The notes beneath the pieces are model-generated. The model searched no databases. It saw only the letters and a list, made by a program, of their open reading frames with translations, and was not told the DNA's origin. From Bactericera cockerelli (lineage: Eukaryota; Arthropoda; Insecta; Hemiptera; Triozidae), in assembly GCA_024516035.1 (NCBI GenBank), contig CM044957.1, positions 22,794,570 through 22,858,569 on the forward strand: a stretch of DNA of 64,000 nucleotides. Direction: 5' to 3'. Shown here piece by piece: positions 22,034-33,404 of the stretch. Positions within the stretch are counted from its first letter, which is position 1. Each line of letters opens with the position of its first letter. The position numbers and the translations under genes were made by a program.

Positions 22034-22690
22034 TGGGTTTAACGTCGCTTTCAACTGCCATGGTCATATCACGACGGGGGTTTTACCCTCCATTCGCAGG
22101 AAACTCACAAACCTGCTACTCACATTGACCTCACCCAGCCTGAGTGGGGCCGGGAAAAGCCAGCGTCACTTTGGTTTTGTGTCTGTTTGTCGGTCTGTTA
22201 AAACCATTCATTGTAACCCGCAAATCTGAGAACCTACTAAACGGTACACATATAGGAGACGTATTGTAGTTGCAGTAGCGATAGCGGTTCTTGGTGACAG
22301 AGACCATGCCCCTGACCACTAACTTTTTACTAACTTATACGCTTATATCTCGTGAACGGTAGACCCGATTTTGATTAAATTTTGTATGTACGAGTATATG
22401 CGTACTAGCATTTTCTATAGTGCATTTGTAATTATTTTTAAAATAAAATATGATTCAGCTCTGATATTTAAGAAAATCCAATAAAAATTGACAAAAAAGT
22501 GCAAAAACAAGGTCTGCGAAATGCCATTGTATTCTACTAATAAGACAAATTGGGTGAAAATCGGTTAAGCGGTTTTGGAAATACATAGGTACAAGTGATT
22601 TAGTAAATCTCAAAATTTCCAAGTGACTACAATGTGAACCAATCACGAGGAAGTATTGTGTCCATAATTGGCAGTGTATTTTTCATCATG
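21944..22690 (+). repeat. R1 repeat, long copy split by a SINE
   Basis: It carries TCTGGACGTTTCATAAC, TTGGTTTTGTGTCTGTTTG, CATATAGGAGACGTATTGTA, CTTATATCTCGTGAACGG, AAATACATAGGTACAAGTG and the right end CACGAGGAAGTATTGTGTCC then ATAATTGGCAGTGTATTTTT. It is interrupted at AACTT|TGG by a 5S-derived SINE. Confidence 0.8.
22007..22167 (-). mobile_element. 5S-derived SINE, truncated, nested in R1
   Basis: Poly-T then AACGTCGCTTTCAACTGCCA and the same body as at 7140, ending at GCCAGCGTC with no 5S head. Short ACTTT sequences on both sides fit a decayed or short target duplication. Confidence 0.85.
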
Positions 22691-23625
22691 TTTCAAGCCT
22701 CTGTACGGTTTGAAGGAAACTTTTGAAGTCATTAATTTTTGAGGGAGTCTTCAAAATCTTGGACATGTTTCTCGCCTAAAAGGGCCAATAAGGACTTGAT
22801 AATATATATTAATGATTGGGATGAGAAGAATCTATACCTTATTTAAGGTTAGTTACCAAGTTTGAAATTTTGTTCTGAATATGAGATATGTCAGAAAATA
22901 AAAATGGCCTTAGAATGTCACCAAAGTTCAATTCTAGGGTGGTCTCTTGGGATGACCAGTAAAAATAATGTATATTTATAGTAATAAATTATTTATTTGA
23001 AATATGTATACAAGAATTATTTCTCATTTCTATACAAAAATCAAGTAGGTATAGCCGATGACAATCTTTTATACTTTTGACTATAATACGAGTATGTAAA
23101 AAGTATCAGAATAAAATATCTCAAGGTATTGTATAATGTAAACTTTTTTAGAGCATCGAATAATAATCTCCTCTTTCAAAAACACAGCACAATAATTCCA
23201 TCCATCCTCGTTATCTAGACACATTGAACAGTTTCAATTAATGAAAATCCATCAAAATTAATATACGTTTTGATACCTCAATTTCGGCGCTTTTATACCT
23301 GATTGAATAAAGAACAATCATTATTTTAAAAGACCTGACAATGAAAAGGATTTTTCAACAAAACGTTCATAAAAGGTACATTTTTTAATCTGATATATGT
23401 AGGTACAGTTCAATCAGTGGAATTTAAAAAAAAAGGCACCTAAACAATATTCATCCATTGTGAACGAAAACCTAATATTACCTGCTATATAATACCCCTT
23501 GACAGAAATTATTATTATTCTAATATTTGAATGAAAGCAATTATATCACTGAATATTATTCTAAAATTAATCTCGCTGGGGGACGTTAAAAATATAAAGT
23601 AGGTACCTACCTACCAACTTTCTTA

Positions 23626-24088
23626 CCAGGTACCAGAACTACAACTTAGTGGAGACACCAGAACTATAACTTCGTGGAGAAACCAGAACTATAGCTTCGT
23701 GGAAACACCAGAACTACAATTTACTGGAGACACCAGAACTCCAACTTAGTGGACACACCAGAACTACAACTTCGTGGAGAAACCAGAACTAGAACTTAGT
23801 GGAGACACCAGAACTACAACTTAGTGGAGACACCAGAACTACAACTTAGTGGAGATGCCAGAACTACAACTTAGTGGAGACACCAGAACTACAACTTAGT
23901 GGAGACACCAGAACTACAACTTAGTGGAGACACCAGAACTACAACTTAGTGGAGATGCCAGAACTGAAATTTAGTTGAAATTTCTAAACTACAACTTCGT
24001 GGAGAAACCAGAGATACAGCTTAGTGGAGACACCAGAACTACAACTTAGAGGAGACACCAGAACTACAAATTAGTGGAGACACCAGAA
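23626..24088. repeat. 25-bp minisatellite, about 18 copies
   Basis: The unit reads CACCAGAACTACAACTTAGT plus GGAGA. Edge copies are more diverged than those at about 23800-23950, consistent with recent expansion in the middle. Confidence 0.95.
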
Positions 24089-24104
24089 AAAAAATTGCCT
24101 ACAC

Positions 24105-24480
24105 TAGGACGGCCGACCCTGTATATCGAGAACGGTATGTCGTAGCTCACTAATGAACTTCTTTCAATAAGGCCTATAAAACAATATACCACAAGACATA
24201 ACATTCTATTTAGGATTTTAATATTGGTCTTTGCCCAGCCTGACTAGGTAGGTAAAAAAATCGCTTACCCAGCAGGTAGGCAATTTTTTTGCTATAACTT
24301 CATCCCCCAAAATATGAAGGAACATGGTTTTTTGCGCTTTTCTATATGGGACTTCATGGACACCCTAAAGCCCTACATATATTTTTTCCGTACACAATTA
24401 TACAGTATACACCCAAAGTAAAGATCTAAATGTATTTCTTCTAACCCTGCTATGCAACCAAGGCATGGCCCTAGATAAAC
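24105..24480. repeat. Fragment related to the 49155-50248 foldback family
   Basis: ACCCTGTATATCGAGAACGG, GTCGTAGCTCACTAATGAAC, TTGGTCTTTGCCCAGCCTGA and ATCCCCCAAAATAT echo the right arm of the 49155 element. A single degraded unit AACCAAGGCATGGCCC (24457-24472) matches the core repeat at 36539. Confidence 0.5.
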
Positions 24481-25338
24481 CTGAAATGTTCAACAGAGTG
24501 GACCTTCTACCTGGCCTGAGTGAACTTATCTTCATGATACTCATTTTACAAATTTGTAATACCTACTTTGAGAGGCACACGAAACATAGACAAGAGGCGT
24601 TGAATCATTGAACCCTTGTTTCAGTTTGAAATATTGGACTCGTGAAAGCTTAGTGTACTTGTTACGAGAATTATAAAATGAAATGTTTCAAATGATAATT
24701 ACCAAGCGTTATAAAATAACTGGTGCATGGATGTTCAGTACAGGGTAGCCCCACGAGTATGCTAATGTTATCAACGCAAAAGAGGTATTTTCAACACTAA
24801 ATTTCTCGTGTAATAAGTGCTCTTGAGTGTGCACTGTGCATGCTTGTCTTGGAATGAGTTACGCTTTTTTTAATGGTTTCTGTAAGTCCTCTGCAATTAG
24901 TATCATTCCACTGTGTTTCCCTCACTTATTTTACACACATTAAACATAATTTGAAAGCGACGTTAAAACCAAATTTTTGAAAAATAAGAAAATATTTTTG
25001 CCATCGCTAGGTAGGTATATCATTATTATTTTGATAGTTATTCTGCCTCTGTCATATTTTTTTTTTTTTTTTTTTTACCAATTACGTACAAAGTTGCTCA
25101 TTGTACTCAATATTACTATAAAACTTTATATTAATTTGAAATTCAAGATAAAATAGTAAACATGAATCGTAAAGAGGCAGAATCCTAGACTACAGAATAT
25201 CCAATATTTTCTACGTCCTATATTTTGTTAGCAGTCATTTACAACGTCATTACGCCTCCTTCCTATTTACAATCCTCAGTGAACAGAAGGTAAACCACAG
25301 ACACTCCTGTCCTCCTCTTTCCTCCACGTCACCAGTGG

Positions 25339-25388
25339 CCTATTCGAATATACTGCCCAGATTCTCCGAATCTCCTTTTCTCCGTTTG
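25339..25388 (+). repeat. Left inverted flank of the composite array
   Basis: CCTATTCGAATATACTGCCC and TCTCCTTTTCTCCGTTTG are matched, inverted, by 28865-28912. Confidence 0.7.
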
Positions 25389-25964
25389 AACCGTCAAATA
25401 TCGTTCAAATATCGATATCACAGAGTGCAATCGGAAAGTGAAAGAGGGAGTTGAAATAGCTGTTCTGCGCATGACATTACGTCAAATTGCCTATTCTTCC
25501 AATGCTAACAAATCTCGATTTCTCTTTCCTTTTCAATTTCTGTTCGAATAATATTTTTTGGGAAAGTCAAACGGAGAGTAGAAAGGGCGCGTGATTTTAA
25601 AAAAAATGACTTCGAAACGGAGATTTAGGGCAGTAAAATGGTCGAAATTCGGGAAGAATAATTTCACTCCCCCAATTGGTTTTAAACAACCCTAATGGTA
25701 ATTACTCGCCATAATTACTTATTATAATTATTAAATAAGTAAAAGTATGTAATTTTATTAACATATTATATCATAGAATATTATTTTCCGTCTTTTTTAA
25801 CGCAATAATTCCTTTAATTGAGAGGTCGTTGTTTTCGAAGATTTCCAGCCTAACAGCCGTTTCCATAGATATATTGCTATATTTTACTATTCTTTACAAT
25901 TATTTTTACCTTGGTAGTCATTACTGCGCACTCTGAAACGAGAATTATTTTATGCTTTACTAGG

Positions 25965-27235
25965 GGTTTAACCGTACTTAGCAGCGGAATTTTTGTTACA
26001 TCTAACTAGTCGTCTACCCGTACTTCGTAAAGGGATTTTTTTTAAATATACTAATCCGTACTCCTTCAAGATATTATTATTTCACGTTTTTTAACTAACA
26101 AACCATTTACCCATATTCTACAACGAAATTTCTCTTATACCTAACTGGGTGTCAACCCGTGCTTCGCAATGTCATTCATTTTTAAATTAACTAGAGTTTT
26201 ACGTTCTTCGTAAAGGAATTTATTTTACGTTTTACACCCAACGAGTTATTTACTCGTACACTGCAACGTGGTTTCTTTATTACCGAAGTAGTCGTCTACC
26301 CGTGCTTTGTAGCAGGTTTATTATTTCCGTTTTTTTTTAAATACTTGTGTACCTTACTAGCCGTCTACCCGTACTTCGTAGGAGGTTTCTTATTTCCGTT
26401 TTTTTTTAAATACTTTGTATACCTTACTAGCCGTCTACCCGTACTTCGTAGGAGGTTTATTATTTCTGTTTTTTTTTTTTTAATACTTTGTATACCTTAC
26501 TAGTCGTCTACCCGTACTTCGTAGCAGGTTTATTATTTCCGTTTTTTTAATACTTTGTTTACCTTACTAGCCGTCTACCCGTACTTCGTAGCAGGTTTAT
26601 TATTTCCGTTTTTTTAATACTTTGTATACCTTACTAGCCGTCTACCCGTAATCTGCTACAAGATTCATCTTATGCCTAACTAGTCGTCAACCCGTACTCT
26701 CTACTACAACATTTCTCTTATAACCAACTAGTATTCTACCCGCACTTTGCTACGGGATTTTTTTATTATACTTTGTATACCTTCCAACAGTCTACCCGTA
26801 CTCTGCTACAGTATTTCTCTTATAGTTAACTAGTCTGTAACCTGTACTTTGCAGTGGGATTCATTTTCAAATAAAGTAAACCTTAATAAGCGCTTCGTAA
26901 GGGAATTTATTTTCCGTTTTACACCCAAAGAGTAGTTTACCAGTACACTGCAACGTGATTTCTTTATTACCGAACTATTCGTCTACCCTAACTTCGTAGC
27001 TGATTTGTCATTTCACGTTTCAAACCAAGCTAGTCGTCAACACGTACTCTGCTACGAGATTTCTCTAATACGTAACTAGTCGCTAAGCCGTACTTTCTTA
27101 ACTAATACTTTGCATCTCTTACTGGCCGTCTACCCATACTTGGCTACAAGATTTTTTTTAGAGCTAACTAGTCGTTAACCCATACTTTGATACGGGATTT
27201 ATCTTATGCCTAACTAGTCATTAACCCGTAAAATA
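25965..27235 (-). repeat. Left array of Helitron-3'-end-like monomers
   Basis: About 20 degenerate monomers of about 50-85 bp share CTAGTCGTCTACCCGTACTT plus CGTAGCAGG. Five neighbouring copies at about 26290-26640 are nearly identical. Read on the minus strand each shows a weak hairpin (CCTGCTACGAAGTACGGG), then GTAGACGGCTAG|T, the form of a Helitron 3' terminus. No ORF. Confidence 0.75.
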
Positions 27236-27343
27236 CCGATTTTCCTGCAGTCTAGATTGTACAAAAAAATATCTCTAGTCCGTCTGATTTTCTGCACAAA
27301 ACGACGAGCTACATTTATTCACATTTCTCTGTAAATACTTGAA

Positions 27344-27599
27344 CAGAACAAAGCGGTGGTCAAGGGGACCGACTACTTCATAGGTCGCGGGTTCAAAACC
27401 CAACCGATGCCGAGATATGACAAGTTATATCCTCCCATTTGGGATTTTCACCATATAATACGTCTTCTGCTTACGCTTACTAACAATGGGACTCATTAAT
27501 GAGTCCCATTATTAGGACTAATTAGTCCTAGTCGGCCAATATAAATAAGGCGATATTATTATTAAAGCACAATATACCTACGCGTATTCACTTGTCTCA
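27344..27599 (+). mobile_element. tRNA-derived SINE between the two arrays
   Basis: AGCGGTGGTCAAGGGGACCG (A box region) and TCGCGGGTTCAAAACCC (B box) form the head. A palindromic GGGACTCATTAATGAGTCCC and an ATTATTATT tail-like tract follow. Direct repeats GTAAATACTTGAA (27331-27343) and GTAAATATTTGAA (27600-27612) flank it; the similarity extends further left, to about 27 bp. Confidence 0.65.
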
Positions 27600-27954
27600 G
27601 TAAATATTTGAAGACGTGATGCTACCCACTAAAAATTGTGACATAAGAACACAAATAATTCTTATCTTATCTTATCTTAAATGGGATCTATTGAATTACT
27701 TCTCGCCCATCAGAGGGAAGGCATATTACGGGATGGTCAAGCTACAACATAGACCACAAGCGTCATCAGTAGCTGCTGTTTCATTGCTACGAAATCCAAA
27801 ATGCTGTAAAACCTTCTTGTTCTTCTTATTCTTCTTCTTCAAAAAATTCCCCCTTTAAAGTACAAGGTAAATGTTCGTTAGGTGAATTTAAAATTTCCTA
27901 ATTTAAAGTACGTGGTGACGACTCGTTAGTTATAGAAACATTAAGCCCGTTGCA

Positions 27955-28560
27955 CAGTAAACATAAAATTAAATTCAATATTTAGTTGCGAATTACAATT
28001 TGACAGCTATTTGGTTTTAAAATATATGCTGTTACAAAGTACGGAATAACATCTAGTTAGGTATAAATCTTATAAAAAAATACTACGTTGCAAAGTATGG
28101 GTTGACGGCTAGTTTGCTATGAAAAAATTCCCGTTGCAAAGTAGAGGGTCACTACTATTAAGAGGGCACAATATTTACCAGTATAAAATCAAGAAAAAAT
28201 TATAAAAGATAGAGTATTATAAAAAATTTATACATATATAAATAAGTAAATGATACTAGTGTCCTGACTAAAGGGCGTATAAAAAAGGTATAAAACCCGA
28301 AAAAAAATCCGTTGCGAAGTACGGGTTGACCGCGAGTATGCTATAAAAAATATGCCGTTGCAAAGAACAGGGTATCACCTAGTTAGGTATGAAGCGTATA
28401 TAATACTCCGTTGCGAAGTACGGGTTGATGGCTAGTTAACTATAAAAATTATTCTGTTGCAAAGTACGGGGAAACATCTAGTTAGGTATAAAACCTATAA
28501 AGATAAATACTCCGTTGCGGAGTACGGTTTAGCGGATTGTTGGCTATAATATATAGCAGA
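27955..28560 (+). repeat. Right array of Helitron-3'-end-like monomers, opposite orientation
   Basis: Monomers such as CTCCGTTGCGAAGTACGG, then GTTGATGGCTAGTTA and TAGGTATAAAACCTATAAA, repeat about 8-10 times. Each has the CCGT...ACGG hairpin followed by CTAGT. The orientation is inverted relative to the left array. Confidence 0.75.
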
Positions 28561-28609
28561 ATTATAGGATTTTTTCCCTTACCTTTAACATCGTAATATT
28601 TTATTTTAT

Positions 28610-28800
28610 TTTGCTTATAATTCCGCCACTGGTCGCTGCTCACATTGACACAGTTACTCATTTTTCATCATGGAGTATGAGTGGATGCAAGTACAGTGCA
28701 CAAAAATACTGCTCTGCTGGGGATCGAACCCAGGGCACCATGCGTGCAATGCCTAACGCCTAGCGCGCTAACTCACTCCGCCACGGTGACGTCAGTGACT
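28610..28800 (-). mobile_element. tRNA-derived SINE
   Basis: On the minus strand it reads CCGTGGCGGAGTGAGTTAGC (A box side), CCTGGGTTCGATCCCCAGC (B box), then a tail part with GTGAGCAGCGACCAGTGGCG and GAATTATAAGCAAAATAAA. The body recurs at 52315-52470. Confidence 0.7.
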
Positions 28801-28864
28801 ACATTGAAAAGGAGAATCGGGGATTTGGAGAAGTATATTCGAACAGGAATCACTCCCTTTTTGC

Positions 28865-28912
28865 GAAACGGAGAATTGGAGAATCGGGGAGTGGGCAGTA
28901 TATTCGAACAGG
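28865..28912 (-). repeat. Right inverted flank of the composite array
   Basis: CGAAACGGAGAATTGGAGAA and GGGCAGTATATTCGAACAGG mirror 25339-25388. A second partial repeat of the same text is at about 28807-28856. Confidence 0.7.
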
Positions 28913-28929
28913 CTACAGACCCTCCTCCC

Positions 28930-29914
28930 ACTCTCAATGTACTCTCTCTACGAGTAGGCACTGGTGTCTATGTACATAATGTGTATGGAAATAAAAAGGT
29001 GTTCTGGTGCTCAGAACAAATGGAACATTTCTAGGTGGACCCCGCGAATGTCATTTCAACCACATGTGCTCCATATTCCTCGTGCAAGCCACGGCAGGGT
29101 CTCCAGTTAACACACAGACCGTAATTTATGCACACTATACGAGAGTTTATGGTTCAATATTCAAACAAAATGTGTTTACTTTGTAAAATTAAAATTATTC
29201 TAAAAACTTCACCGGACTTATTACCATCGGCATTGTCTAAGCTCTAAAACACTCTCTCAACCAAATCGTTCGAGCCTAACATGAAATTATCACACCAAAT
29301 TTTGTGTTACGAAGAGGCGTTACAACTTACAAGATAAAGGTCGGTTGGTTGAGTCTTGCCTGCACAAGCATAAGATTCTACTCGTAAATACAAAGTTTTC
29401 ATCTTAAATCGTACCCTTGCCTTTCGGAAAACCTTGACAATCCTGCAAGTTTGAACTTATAAGCTCTTTTTTTTCAAAGCAATTATTTATTATTTTTGAA
29501 TGAATAAATTAAAATAGAGGAGAAACGAGGGGGAAATGGAAAGAGCTTTTCTTTAAAAGATGAGTGTTTCACGGCTTCCTTTATTTTGTAGCAATAAAAC
29601 AGGAGGTACTATACTGTAGACGCTTGTGGTCTGTGTTGTAGCTTACCCATGATGAGAGAGAAGTGACACAATACTTTCTATTATGGTGCTGGGTCAACAC
29701 AAGCGCACGGGAAGGTATGCCTTACAAACAACTGTGACCAAATGGCAAGCTTGCTTTGAGCACTTCGCGTTTAAAGCAGAAAATACAAACAGGGCAAGTT
29801 TGTCCCTTATTGCCCTGTTTTTATTTTCTGCAAGGTGAAAGTAGATATTTAGATTTTTATGAAAAAGAAGGAGAAAAAATAAATAAATGCAAATTACAAC
29901 AACAACAAAACACT
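28930..29914. other. Intergenic, one shared repeat block
   Basis: No gene seen. The block ACGCTTGTGGTCTGTGTTGT (about 29620-29640) with AGCTTACCCATGATG is the inverted counterpart of 27730-27765. Confidence 0.4.
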
Positions 29915-30430
29915 GCCAATTATGGACACAATACTTCCTCGCGATTGTTTCAAATTGTACCTATACACGTGACAATTTTGAGATTTTATACTAAATCACT
30001 TTTATATCTCCAAAACCGCTTAAATGGTAGAATACTATTTTTCCTACATTCTAGATTCAACAAAAAATTCTGTAACGGCAAGTCGAAGACCTCATTTTTT
30101 TCACTTTTTAGTCAATTTTTTTTTGGATTTTCTTAAATATCAGAGATAAATCATAATTCCCTTAAAAAATGATTATGAATGGCATATATGTAAAACAATA
30201 ATTTCATATACAAACAAAATTTCATCAAAATCGGGTGTACCGTTTATGAGATATAAGCGTTTAAATAAAAAAAGTTAGTGGTCAGGCGCATGGTCTCTTT
30301 CACCCAGAACCGCTAGTGTGAAGTTGATGAAATAGGTACACCTACAGAACGTCTCCTATACCTATGTGTACAAAATTTCGTAAAATCCGTTCAATAGTTT
30401 CCGAGATTTGCGCGTTAAAAGGAATATTTT
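29915..30430 (-). repeat. R1 repeat, right two-thirds
   Basis: It starts (in plus order) with CACTGCCAATTATGGACACA and ATACTTCCTCG, then the R1 body inverted, up to AAATCCGTTCAATAGTTTCC. The outer palindromic end is missing. Confidence 0.8.
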
Positions 30431-30434
30431 TAAT

Positions 30435-31160
30435 GGGACTACTTGTCTAAATAAAGCACTACACTTATTCTGTATTTCAAACTGTTTAATGTGGCAAGAC
30501 TAGGAGTACAGGACCACTCCTCCACCGTCCTCCTCCTACCGACTCTCACGAGAAACATCATCATTCACATAGAGCACTTTGAATTTGGAGCTAGCGGTGT
30601 TTTTCCACTGTTGGAGTTAATCATGAAACATGCACCTACGTCTCTAGATAACTACTATCGACATAGGTAACAGCCACGTCGAGAAAAACAAACCTGAAAC
30701 CTATGGAGAGACAGGAGTTGGAACTCGGCATGGAACAGAAAACACAAGCTAACAACTGTTGATAACATATGGAACACTTTCGCAGGCCGGGGCCAGACCA
30801 GGAGAGGACAGAGTTACACGCGACCCAAAATAACTTGTAAACCGCACAGCTGTGGATGATATCACGACAAAGTTTCAAATGTACAAAATCGCACCATATC
30901 CTGTACCCACGAGTATTTTTAGAAACAAGAACACATCATCAGGGTAGGCATGAGGCACGGAATGGCAGGGGGGATAATTATGCTGAAATAAACTCACCAC
31001 GACAGGATATGAGATAGATGTCAAAATTATCAAGAAAATAAATACCCAAGCATGTTTAATTCCTACAAACCTACATTATTATATCATCTAATACACATCT
31101 ATTAAAAGAAATACATGAGACACTCATACCTAGTAGAATATACCTAAAGACAAATCTTGT
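30435..31160. other. Intergenic, no firm gene
   Basis: Base composition is more balanced at about 30480-30900 and frames are open on both strands (30636-30878 minus), but no motif or splice context supports a gene. Confidence 0.35.
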
Positions 31161-31164
31161 AAAA

Positions 31165-31750
31165 ATACACTGCTATTTATGAACACAATACTTCCTCGTG
31201 ATTGATTCACATTGTATACACTTGGCAATTATGGGATTTTAGACTATATAAATTGTAACTCCAAAATCACTAAACCCATTTTCTTCAAACTTGTATTAAA
31301 TGGTAGAATACCGTTTTTTCTAAATTCTAGAACCCACAAAAAATTCTGCACCGGCAAGACTTTGTCCAAAATTTTGGATTTTCTTGGATATCAGAGCTAA
31401 ATCATATTTATGTATTTTAAATAATTACAATTGTACTATGTAAAACACTAATACATATATACAATTATACATACAAAATTTCATCAAAATCGGGTGTACC
31501 GTTCACGAGATATAAGCGTATAAGTAAAAAGTTAGAGGTAAGGTGGGTGTATGATCTTTATCTCCAAGAAGAGCTGAATTTAAAATGGGACCATCTACAA
31601 TACGTCTCCTATGTGTACAAAATTTCGTCGAAATCCGTTAAGTGCTTTCTGAGATTTGCGTGTAACAAGGAATGTATTTAACAGACCGACAGACAGATAA
31701 CGATCACAATACTTCCGATATCTAATGTTAGAAATTTTAGGAAGTAATAT
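31165..31750 (-). repeat. R1 repeat, full-length-like copy
   Basis: Plus order runs from the right end ACACAATACTTCCTCGTGAT through the R1 body to GTTAGAAATTTTAGGAAGT, the palindromic end, giving both termini in one copy of about 590 bp with internal deletion of the TTTCTGGACG block. Confidence 0.8.
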
Positions 31751-31929
31751 ACCTAGTTAATCTAACATTAGATTAAGTAGCCATGAATGAAATTAGAATC
31801 AGTCTATTAGAAGAAAATAATGATTGTAACTTCTCAGGGAACACTAACACTGGAATATCAACTGAATGACAAATATACATTGGAAATTTTTGTCCTCAAT
31901 GTAAAGAGACAACTGTTGGTTTTCATGTT

Positions 31930-32034
31930 CATGCAAGATAATTTTAATTCTGTGTCGAGGCGCTCGCCTCACATTGTCAGCAAGTCACTGAACTGAGGTG
32001 ACATGGCAGCGGAGCAGAGACCATGTCGAAACAG
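31930..32034 (+). other. Possible 5' UTR and tiny first coding exon
   Basis: A locally GC-richer stretch ends ACCATGTCGAAACAG|GTAAGG, i.e. an ATG (32023) in fair context four codons before a strong donor (GT at 32035-32036). A second ATG at 32003 is also open to the donor. No downstream exon could be identified, so this is only a hypothesis. Confidence 0.2.
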
Positions 32035-32044
32035 GTAAGGTGAG

Positions 32045-33250
32045 AACGGGACAAACGCAACCAGGGACTATTTATAGAATCTTACGAGAAAAGTATACAG
32101 TAATAGTTTGAGGATAATTATTTTGGCTGGTGTCATTCTTGAACCGCTGCCAAAGCGTCATTTTAAAATGGTTACAAAAAATACAGAAGAGAGAAGTAAA
32201 TTTCGTGGTTGAAGACAGAGAGGCGACATGTCGTATTGAGCGACTGATGTACGATGGGTATTAGAATGACGAAGGACGAAGCGGAAAAGATAACGGTAAT
32301 CAGGCGCGGCCGCTGTTAAGAAGCTGCGGAACTGCAGTACCCCCTGACGAAAAGGAAAAGAGAGTGTTTTATCATGTCCTAGCTCGTACACAGTGAATCA
32401 CTACACATTTCTAGAATAATTCATTCATAACTAATAAGGACTAGGAAAGTAACCAAACTTAAACTCGTTCAGTGACAAGAGAGCTACTCTATAAATGCCA
32501 TTTTAGTCCTTATGTGGCAGCACCCCCAAAACATTTTTTCCTACTAGCCGCACGTGGCGGTAATACTACAGTAATTTTTGTGCTCATGTCAATCATGAGG
32601 TCATTCCAACGTTACGTATTGTACGAATCATTCATGATATAATCACAGTATCATGGCTGAAGTAAATTTATACAAACCTAATATACCTTCTACGCCTTGT
32701 GTGCCGCCGTCGTATGCCCGCCCAACTTACCTTTTCCTGAAAATACTTTTCCACGAAGTGCTAAAAAGTGCTCACATCAAAATGTCATTACGTTTCACGT
32801 TGTTAGCAAATTCCATGATTTCCATGTATGAGAGAGAATAGAGACTAGAGAGGGTGGTAATGGGAAACAAGCAGAGAGCCCTACAAAGTTATTGACTTCC
32901 TCTGAAAGATTTTCCAAAGCATGGCGATGACGATGCTTCAGTTTCAAAGGGGATTTGAAACCTCAGAAAGAATAAAGGGATTTGAAACCTCCCTATTGAA
33001 TATTGGGGAAAATAAATAATATTGAAATTGAAACATTCTAACATCTATTTCTGTAGAATGAAGCTGTCTCTGTGTTATATTGTATGTTCTTTATACAAAT
33101 CCACACCGTTTGACCAAGAAACCAGAAATTTTGCACATCAGGGATTTATTCTTGTCTAGGTTATATCTCCCAGGATTAAGCTACACTGAGTAAGGACAAA
33201 GAATGGATGGGTGACATAAAAAATATTCACGTGGGTGAAAAAAATAATAT
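32045..33250. other. Intergenic, no gene confirmed
   Basis: GC-richer around 32160-32390. A 62-codon frame starting ATGGCTGAAG at 32653 has a good start context but no recognised product. Confidence 0.3.
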
Positions 33251-33254
33251 GAAA

Positions 33255-33356
33255 TTTTGTGTGTAATATGTGTGCATGCGTGTGGTGTGTATGCATGGTG
33301 TGAGTGTGCGTGAGTGTGTGTGAGTGTGTGTGTGTGTGTGTGTGGTGTGTGTGTGT

Positions 33357-33387
<31 letters not shown>

Positions 33388-33404
33388 GGGGGGGGGTGTG
33401 TGTG
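33255..33404. repeat. (TG)n microsatellite with 26-G run
   Basis: Interrupted TG repeats lead into an uninterrupted G run at 33371-33396, then more TG. Confidence 0.95.

Noticed and set aside
23626..24088. CRISPR-like regular array
   Set aside because: Units are head-to-tail 25-bp repeats without unique spacers, in a eukaryotic context.
27388..27410. tRNA gene signal (B box GGGTTCAAAACCC)
   Set aside because: No complete cloverleaf; sequence belongs to a repeated SINE body also seen at 50640.
25965..28560. CRISPR-like repeats with variable spacers (CCCGTACTTCGTAG motif)
   Set aside because: The 'spacers' are related and degenerate, monomers end in hairpin+CTAG, and no cas genes are possible here; Helitron-end monomers explain it better.
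28681..29034. 117-residue plus frame
   Set aside because: It begins inside the antisense of a tRNA SINE (LLGIEPRAPCV is reverse B-box text) and continues through the inverted flank repeat.
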